DNA from: Bacteroidota bacterium
Lineage (GTDB): Bacteria > Bacteroidota > Bacteroidia > Bacteroidales > UBA1402
Direction of reading: 5' to 3'
Length of the DNA stretch: 19,349 nt
NCBI GenBank assembly: GCA_030706285.1
Contig: JAUZOU010000018.1
Location: forward strand, 1 to 19,349
Notes under the pieces: generated by a model
The model's database searches: none
What the model was told of the DNA's origin: nothing
What the model saw: the letters and a program-made list of their open reading frames with translations, nothing else
Shown: piece by piece, positions 14,240 to 19,349 of the stretch
Layout of the letters: the number at the start of each line of letters is the position of its first letter
Position numbering within the stretch: the first letter of the stretch is position 1
Translations under genes and position numbers: made by a program

Positions 14240-15064
14240 TTAAGGAAACTTAGGGTATTTTTTAAAATCTGGTTTCCGTTTTTCAAGAAACGCATTTTTT
14301 CCTTCCTGCGCTTCTTCTGTCAGGTAATAGAGTAGCGTGGCATTCCCGGCAAGCTCCTGAATACCAGCCTGACCATCCAGCTCAGCATTAAGCCCGGCTT
14401 TGATCATGCGTAATGCCATCGGGCTATGTTGCATCATCGTATGAGCCCATTCCACGACTTCATCTTCCAGTTGGTCAAAAGGGACCACCTTATTGACCAG
14501 TCCCATATCAAAGGCTTCCTGAGCTGAATATTGACGACAGAGAAACCAGATTTCCCGTGCCTTTTTCTGGCCAACCACACGAGCCAGATAGGAAGCACCA
14601 AATCCGGCATCAAAGCTTCCTACATGAGGACCAGTCTGGCCGAATATGGCATTATCCGAAGCGATGGATACATCACAAACGACATGAAGAACATGGCCGC
14701 CACCGATTGCATAGCCGTTTACCATGGCAATTACCGGTTTGGGCAACGAACGGATTTGCTTTTGCACATCCAGTATATTCAATCTTGGTGTGCCGTCTTT
14801 GCCGATGTAACCACCTTTGCCTTTTGCATGTTGGTCACCACCAGAACTGAAGGCTTTATCGCCGGCACCAGTCAGAACCACGACACAGATATCCTCGTTC
14901 TCTCTGCAAATCCGCAAAGCATCACTGAGTTCCATGGCTGTTGTCGGGGTGAACGCATTCCGGTATCTTGGACGGTTAATCGTTATACGCGCAATACCTT
15001 CGAAAAAGTCAAACAAAATGTCTTCATACTCCTTAATCGTTTTCCAGTTTCTTTTTTCAGACAT
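14240..15064 (-). CDS. menB: 1,4-dihydroxy-2-naphthoyl-CoA synthase (MenB)
   Basis: MenB is a crotonase-fold enzyme that closes the ring of o-succinylbenzoyl-CoA to give 1,4-dihydroxy-2-naphthoyl-CoA. The 274-residue protein is highly similar to E. coli MenB throughout: FSSGGDQHAKG, VIAMVNGYAIGGGH (oxyanion-hole region), QTGPHVGSFDAGFGASYLAR, KKAREIWFLCRQY and the C-terminal QEGKNAFLEKRKPDF. The glycine-containing VGSFD region is like the bicarbonate-dependent type I enzymes. The ATG lies inside the end of menD and overlaps it by 8 bases (ATGTCTGA), so translation is probably coupled. It supplies the step just after the MenE half of the downstream fusion. Confidence is very high. Confidence 0.97.
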   Translation of the reverse strand: MSEKRNWKTIKEYEDILFDFFEGIARITINRPRYRNAFTPTTAMELSDALRICRENEDICVVVLTGAGDKAFSSGGDQHAKGKGGYIGKDGTPRLNILDVQKQIRSLPKPVIAMVNGYAIGGGHVLHVVCDVSIASDNAIFGQTGPHVGSFDAGFGASYLARVVGQKKAREIWFLCRQYSAQEAFDMGLVNKVVPFDQLEDEVVEWAHTMMQHSPMALRMIKAGLNAELDGQAGIQELAGNATLLYYLTEEAQEGKNAFLEKRKPDFKKYPKFP

Positions 15065-16730
15065 AATTGGTGGTAGTTAATGATGAATAATATTGTTCAA
15101 ATGCAGCCTTGTTTAACTCGGCGACTGTAAAAACTTCCAATAAGATACATTTCCCGGCATTTGGCTTAACTAACTCTGATAAGCCAGCCTCAAGTGATTG
15201 CTCATCGTTTGCCTGAATATAAGTTAAACCAGCCGCTTTGATCCAGGCTTCAGCGCTATGGGTATGTTGGGCCGTTACATAGCTTTCGAGCGTTTCAGAT
15301 CTTTTTAATCCTGATAACAACTGGAAAATGCCCCCACCACCGTTATTAATCAGGATTATTCGCAGATTTCCTGAAAGATAAGAGTTATTAAGGGCACTCA
15401 AATCATGAAAAAAGCTTAAATCTCCAAGCAAGAGAAATGTCAGTCCATCACCGGTTGCCGTGTATCCGGCTGCCGTTGAAATGGAGCCTTCAATGCCATT
15501 TGTCCCGCGGTTGCATAACACGTCGATCTGCTCTTTCAGTGAAAAAAGCTGAATATTTCTGACAGGAGAACTGTTTGCAACAATTAAAGTTGAAAATGAA
15601 GGCAATGAATTTAAAACTCTGCCTGTCACCGATATATCTGAAAATTGCAATTGAGTAGGAGGGGGTATCAAATGGGAAAATTCGTTCCATTTAACCGCGA
15701 ATGGACGTTCTTTATCTGCTTTCACCAGGCCTGTCAACTTTTCCAGAAAAGCAACCGGATGTACATTAATAAGTTGCGTCAGTGATTGATAGGTATCAGG
15801 TACATCCGTTTCGGCAGACAAATGCCAGTGCCTTTTCGGCTTATATTCACGGAGAAATGTTTTTATTTTTTTGGAAACAAGATGACCTCCTAAAGTAATT
15901 AACAGATCAGGAGCAAACTCTCTGATCTCATTTGTTGTAAAACGCCCGATTAACGCATCAAAATTGCCAATAAAACGGGACGATGGCAGATTGGCAAGAT
16001 GTTCGCGCAAAACGATGCTATCCGTTTTTTCGGTCAACTTTTCCAATAAGGTAGTCAAGTATGGGTCGCTAAACTGTTGTCCGACTAGTATCATTCGTTT
16101 GTGAGCGTCATTCCATTCATCACAAAATGATCTCATATTGACGGATTTATCAGGAATTTCAGCTTTTATACACCGAACATCAGGAAGCCGCTCTTCGGTA
16201 AAAGCAAAAAGTGGCTCCGAAATAGGAATATTTATATGAATTGGTCCGGGGACAGGGGTAGAACAACAAATAAGTGCTTCATTGATAAGCCGATTACAAT
16301 ACCAGCATTCATCATCCGTATGTATTTCAGGTAATTGTACCGAATAGTTTGCCAATTTACCGAAAGCGCCCGATTGGTTGATCGTTTGACCATCCATCTG
16401 CCCAATCCACGCCTGAGAACGATCTGCAGAAATGACCACCAAGGGGAGTCTATGATAAAACGCTTCTGCAACTGCCGGAGCGTAATTCAGTAAAGCAGAA
16501 CCTGAAGTACAGCACAAGGCAACTGGCTTTTTAACTCTATAAATCAAGCCAATAGCGAAATAACTTGCACTGCGCTCATCCACAATTGACCAGCAGTTGA
16601 AGAATGGATCACAAGTAAAACTTTGAATAAGGGGTATATTTCTCGATCCGGGAGAAATGACTATGTGAGCTATTCCATAGGCTTTCAACAAAGCCACTGT
16701 CTGTAATACATTTTTGTGCGATGAATACAT
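15057..16730 (-). CDS. menD: SEPHCHC synthase (MenD)
   Basis: MenD is a thiamine diphosphate enzyme that adds the succinyl semialdehyde unit of 2-oxoglutarate to isochorismate, the first committed step of menaquinone synthesis. At 557 residues it has normal length. The N-terminal half shows ISPGSRN (25-31), DERSA (51-55) with the cofactor-activating glutamate E52, CTSGSALLNYAPAVAEA (74-90) and GQMDGQTINQ. The C-terminal half has the thiamine-binding GDLSFFHDLSAL. It starts 22 bases after menF and overlaps menB by 8 bases, an arrangement expected for a tightly packed operon. The ATG at 16730 is supported by YSSHKNVLQTVALL, which aligns with the usual N-terminal helix. Confidence 0.96.
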   Translation of the reverse strand: MYSSHKNVLQTVALLKAYGIAHIVISPGSRNIPLIQSFTCDPFFNCWSIVDERSASYFAIGLIYRVKKPVALCCTSGSALLNYAPAVAEAFYHRLPLVVISADRSQAWIGQMDGQTINQSGAFGKLANYSVQLPEIHTDDECWYCNRLINEALICCSTPVPGPIHINIPISEPLFAFTEERLPDVRCIKAEIPDKSVNMRSFCDEWNDAHKRMILVGQQFSDPYLTTLLEKLTEKTDSIVLREHLANLPSSRFIGNFDALIGRFTTNEIREFAPDLLITLGGHLVSKKIKTFLREYKPKRHWHLSAETDVPDTYQSLTQLINVHPVAFLEKLTGLVKADKERPFAVKWNEFSHLIPPPTQLQFSDISVTGRVLNSLPSFSTLIVANSSPVRNIQLFSLKEQIDVLCNRGTNGIEGSISTAAGYTATGDGLTFLLLGDLSFFHDLSALNNSYLSGNLRIILINNGGGGIFQLLSGLKRSETLESYVTAQHTHSAEAWIKAAGLTYIQANDEQSLEAGLSELVKPNAGKCILLEVFTVAELNKAAFEQYYSSLTTTNYV

Positions 16731-16752
16731 AGTTTGTTCAAGGATTATACAG

Positions 16753-17868
16753 TCAATGGTCTATCAGTGAAAACATCGTGCGTAATTTTGCTTCCGTCTC
16801 TTCCCATTCAGTTTCAACGTCTGATGAAGGCAACAATCCACCTCCGGCATATAACGTCAGTGTATCATTTCCAACAGACAAGCATCGGATATTGACAAAT
16901 AATTCGGTTTGTCCATTGACTGACAGCGAACCAATGAAACCGCCATAATAGAACCTGTCATATCCCTCGTTTTCAAGGATCAACAGCTTTGCTTTTTCTT
17001 TTGGAAAGCCACAAACAGCTGGAGTTGGGTATAACTGATCCAACACATCACCCAAATGGCTCGTTTCAATCATCTGAAAGTCGAAGGTTGTCTTCAAATG
17101 AGTCAATTCTCCTGCTTCGACAGAGACAGGTTCTGTCTTGGTATAGACAAAGCCACTCGATTTCATGATATTTTCAATATAACTGGAAACAATCCTTTGT
17201 TCATATTTGTTCTTATCATCCCAGTCTTGATAGCATGAAACCTCAGTCCGTTTTTTCGTACCAGCTAATGCAACCGTTTGCCAGGTTGACTCATGACCGG
17301 ATAGAAGTGTTTCTGGAGTACTGCCAAGCCAAGTTCCTGAAACCGGGGTGTGGCAAAGATACACAAAGGCTTCAGGATAAGCTATACAGGCTGATTTGAA
17401 CGTTTTACCAATAGAAAAGCCTGCCGTTTTTTGAATGGTGGCCATCCTTGATAAAACGACTTTGTCACAATGACCAGCTTTTAATTCATTGCGAAGTCTG
17501 TTAAATGCCATGCGATAGGTAGCCTTTGCCTTGAAAGAATCGTTGGAAATCATATAAGATTGGTTGTCCCGGCAGCCTCTTGTTCCCTCAAAGGAGGAAA
17601 GCCATCTGAAAATCGATGTTTCGCCAGTCAGTATATGAGGATTACTCAATAAAATAACTGGATGATTTTCAGCCGGAATAAATGGAGTGATGACAAAACC
17701 CTCTTTGCCATTCAAGGAATGAACATCAAGAAAACTGTGGACGTCACCTGGTTTGAAGATAGCCAGTTCAATAGTCTGTTTGAAAGGACTTCTGAACATA
17801 AAGAAAGAGCTGTCCTGTGCAATGAGGCAGTCAAGTAAAGAATAATTGAAAAGAGTTTTTTCGTCCAT
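16753..17868 (-). CDS. menF: Isochorismate synthase (MenF)
   Basis: MenF isomerises chorismate to isochorismate and is the entry enzyme of the pathway. It belongs to the chorismate-binding family (with EntC, TrpE and PabB). Diagnostic segments are KVVLSRMATI, which holds the lysine expected as base, TWLGSTPETLL, VALAGTKKR, LYPTPAVCGFPKEKA, RFYYGGFIG and LYAGGGLL. The length is about 371 residues. The frame can be extended to a TTG at 17889, but that codon lies inside a -7 element (17887-17894), so the ATG at 17868 giving MDEKTLFNYSL is the real start. First gene of the men operon; menD follows after 22 bases. Confidence 0.94.
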   Translation of the reverse strand: MDEKTLFNYSLLDCLIAQDSSFFMFRSPFKQTIELAIFKPGDVHSFLDVHSLNGKEGFVITPFIPAENHPVILLSNPHILTGETSIFRWLSSFEGTRGCRDNQSYMISNDSFKAKATYRMAFNRLRNELKAGHCDKVVLSRMATIQKTAGFSIGKTFKSACIAYPEAFVYLCHTPVSGTWLGSTPETLLSGHESTWQTVALAGTKKRTEVSCYQDWDDKNKYEQRIVSSYIENIMKSSGFVYTKTEPVSVEAGELTHLKTTFDFQMIETSHLGDVLDQLYPTPAVCGFPKEKAKLLILENEGYDRFYYGGFIGSLSVNGQTELFVNIRCLSVGNDTLTLYAGGGLLPSSDVETEWEETEAKLRTMFSLIDH

Positions 17869-17886
17869 TATAGTCAATAAAGCTTG

Positions 17887-17894
17887 CAAATTTA
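17887..17894 (-). promoter_or_regulatory. Candidate -7 element of the menFDB-CE operon
   Basis: On the reverse strand this reads TAAATTTG, matching TAnnTTTG, 18 bases before the menF ATG at 17868. A clear -33 TTTG is lacking. No other -7 match lies before menB or menCE, in agreement with a single operon promoter. Confidence 0.55.
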
Positions 17895-17952
17895 ATAAAA
17901 AACAATAGGTGTACAGCTAGGGTTTGCTATTGTAAATTATGGTCAAAGACAT

Positions 17953-17969
17953 ATGATTTTTGCAATCAT
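17953..17969. repeat. Inverted repeat in the divergent menF / dehydratase promoter region
   Basis: ATGATT (17953-17958) and AATCAT (17964-17969) are perfect 6-bp arms around TTTGC. It ends 5 bases before the -7 element at 17975, in the spacer, where an operator would block or assist RNA polymerase. It may also be chance in AT-rich DNA. Confidence 0.35.
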
Positions 17970-17974
17970 TTCAC

Positions 17975-17982
17975 TACATTTG
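17975..17982 (+). promoter_or_regulatory. Candidate -7 element of the CapD-like gene
   Basis: TACATTTG matches TAnnTTTG and lies 38 bases before the GTG at 18021 and 83 before the ATG at 18066. A TTTG at 17959-17962 lies only 12 bases upstream, too close for a standard -33. It is divergent from the men operon promoter. Confidence 0.5.
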
Positions 17983-18020
17983 CTGAACATTTACAGAAAA
18001 TTTCAAAATCTGAATAATCC

Positions 18021-19349
18021 GTGAAAAATTTTTCTCTGCTTTTTCGTGATTTTGCCGTAAAATTGATGAAACAATCCCTGAATAACAGAGGCATTGTTTT
18101 CTTTATTGATCTATTTATTTGTCTGCTCGGTTTTTTGATCGCTGTTTTAGTACAGGTTTCAACAACGGTACAGACGATTTCCTTCCGCCAATATTTATAC
18201 TGGCCTCTTTTATTTATAGGGTATTGCGCTGTATTATCCTTCATCTTCAGATCCTATCGAAGTTTAATACGTCATTCTAATTTCAGGGATGTCTGGCGGA
18301 TTTTCGTTTCGTTGACACTCGCTTGCTTAGCCTTGCTGGTAACCATGTTGCTTGCCAAATTACCCAAGGGACTGGTTGGCTTTTTCAATTTGAATGTCTT
18401 CCTGTTTTGTTTTTCTTTAATACTCAGTTTCCGGCTGGCCATCGTTTTTGCTTATAACCGGTTAAAAAGTATTTCAGGGACAAAGCGTCTAAAAACACTT
18501 ATCTACGAAATCGGATCACATAGCCTGGCCCTTGCAAACTGGGTAAACAGAAGCTCTCATAGTCAGCATGTCATTGTAGGTTTCATTACGCGAGAAACAA
18601 ATGCTCGCAAAACCCGCATACAGGATTTACCCGTTTTATATTTGAACGGTGAGAATCTGGACTGGTTTTTCAGCAAGCAAGAAGTAACCACCATCTTGTT
18701 TCCAAGTTATAAGAGTGTCAGAAACGAAAAGGAATTTATCACCAAATGCATCGATATGGGCATCAGCATTCTTGTTTCACCTCCGCTTGAGGGTATTGAG
18801 ACAACAGATACAACCCGTATTCAGATGAAACCCATCCAACTGGAGGATTTGCTGGGAAGAGAAGAGGTCAAAATAGATATGGATCGCATCGCCGGACATT
18901 CCACTGACAAAACCATATTGATAACTGGTGCGGCAGGATCAATCGGAAGCGAATTATTCAGACAACTAACCAGTTTCAATCCAACGCTACTGGTGTTGTT
19001 CGATATGGCCGAGACGCCATTACATAACCTGCAACTGGAAATCAAAAAAAATTATCCAACCATACGATCTAAAGTAATAATCGGCGATATCCGGAATCAG
19101 TTTCGTCTTGAATATGTCTTTCAGAAATACCATCCAAACATCGTTTATCATGCTGCGGCATACAAACATGTCCCGCTAATGGAAGAAAACCCTTGTGAGG
19201 CAGTACTTGTCAACATCCTTGGGACAAAGACATTGTGTGATATGTCCGTTAAATATGGTGTCGAATGCTTCGTCATGATTTCAACGGATAAAGCGGTCAA
19301 ACCTACGAATGTAATGGGAGCATCTAAGCGTGTGGCTGAAATATATGTC
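18021..19349 (+). CDS. CapD/WbpM-like nucleotide-sugar 4,6-dehydratase, membrane-anchored (partial)
   Basis: The frame is open from 18021 to the window end (443 codons) and continues beyond it. The N-terminal part has four or so membrane segments starting with GIVFFIDLFICLLGFLIA, then a CoA-binding-like region (VIVGFITRE), as in FlaA1/CapD/WbpM proteins of polysaccharide and O-antigen loci. The catalytic domain is an extended short-chain dehydrogenase: TGAAGSIGSELFRQL (NAD-binding), GDIR, HAAAYKHVPLMEENP, VNILGT and STDKAVKPTNVMGASKR, where methionine replaces the usual catalytic tyrosine, as in this family. Such enzymes make UDP-4-keto-6-deoxy sugars, often from UDP-GlcNAc. The start is GTG 18021 or ATG 18066; a stop lies in frame at 18015-18017. 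The sugar substrate is not determined. Confidence 0.9.
   Translation, partial: MKNFSLLFRDFAVKLMKQSLNNRGIVFFIDLFICLLGFLIAVLVQVSTTVQTISFRQYLYWPLLFIGYCAVLSFIFRSYRSLIRHSNFRDVWRIFVSLTLACLALLVTMLLAKLPKGLVGFFNLNVFLFCFSLILSFRLAIVFAYNRLKSISGTKRLKTLIYEIGSHSLALANWVNRSSHSQHVIVGFITRETNARKTRIQDLPVLYLNGENLDWFFSKQEVTTILFPSYKSVRNEKEFITKCIDMGISILVSPPLEGIETTDTTRIQMKPIQLEDLLGREEVKIDMDRIAGHSTDKTILITGAAGSIGSELFRQLTSFNPTLLVLFDMAETPLHNLQLEIKKNYPTIRSKVIIGDIRNQFRLEYVFQKYHPNIVYHAAAYKHVPLMEENPCEAVLVNILGTKTLCDMSVKYGVECFVMISTDKAVKPTNVMGASKRVAEIYV

Noticed and set aside
14531..15076. 181-residue forward-strand open frame opposite menB
   Set aside because: It lies wholly on the complement of a highly conserved menB; the translation has no recognisable motif and comes from codon structure of the real gene.
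17869..17889. TTG start for menF at 17889
   Set aside because: The codon is part of TAAATTTG; the ATG at 17868 is 18 bases downstream of that element and fits the family.
17966..18244. 92-residue reverse frame in the menF / CapD-like gap
   Set aside because: It is antisense to the membrane segments of the CapD-like gene, which is clearly coding on the forward strand.
1..19349. CRISPR arrays, insertion sequences, integrases, prophage genes or toxin-antitoxin pairs
   Set aside because: I looked for regularly spaced repeats, long terminal repeats and small paired genes and saw none. The genes are dense, conserved and compositionally even.

Overview
This window looks like an ordinary stretch of chromosome from an anaerobic or facultative member of the Bacteroidota, most likely Bacteroidales. 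The reasons are: at least six candidate promoter -7 elements of the Bacteroidetes form TAnnTTTG; AT-rich leaders without clear Shine-Dalgarno sequences; a type IX secretion plug-type protein (DUF5103); a menF-menD-menB-menC-menE order typical of the group; and a short IorA of the kind I recall from Bacteroidetes. I cannot name the genus. I see no transposase, integrase, phage gene, CRISPR array or rRNA.

Layout, left to right. At 1-247 is the 3' end of a sensor histidine kinase with an apparent one-base frameshift in an A tract. Two forward genes follow: a ketopantoate reductase family protein (244-1179) and an MFS transporter (1251-2465). The gap 2466-2812 holds inverted repeats, a reverse-strand tRNA-Ser(GCU) with a full promoter and a terminator-like hairpin, and the promoter of mltG. 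Next comes a forward run: mltG (2813-3841), iorA (3885-5480), iorB (5492-6079), a long-chain acyl-CoA ligase (6203-8245) and an AlaX-type tRNA-editing protein (8251-8715). A reverse gene for the DUF5103 protein (8759-10021) faces this run. A two-gene ABC exporter (10276-11956) lies downstream of a short AT-rich control region.

From 17868 down to 11964 on the reverse strand is the menaquinone operon menF-menD-menB-menCE, in which o-succinylbenzoate synthase and o-succinylbenzoyl-CoA ligase form one 723-residue polypeptide. These genes take chorismate to 1,4-dihydroxy-2-naphthoyl-CoA; the MenH step, the thioesterase, the prenyltransferase MenA and the methyltransferase are not in the window. 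Divergent from menF, a CapD/WbpM-type nucleotide-sugar dehydratase starts at about 18021 and runs off the end, probably opening a surface-polysaccharide locus.

I do not see a clearly new multi-gene system. The most notable points are the MenC-MenE fusion, the frameshifted kinase tail, the arylpyruvate oxidoreductase subunit with no ferredoxin domain beside a long-chain acyl-CoA ligase and an AlaX gene, and several symmetric AT-rich sites at promoters or start codons.
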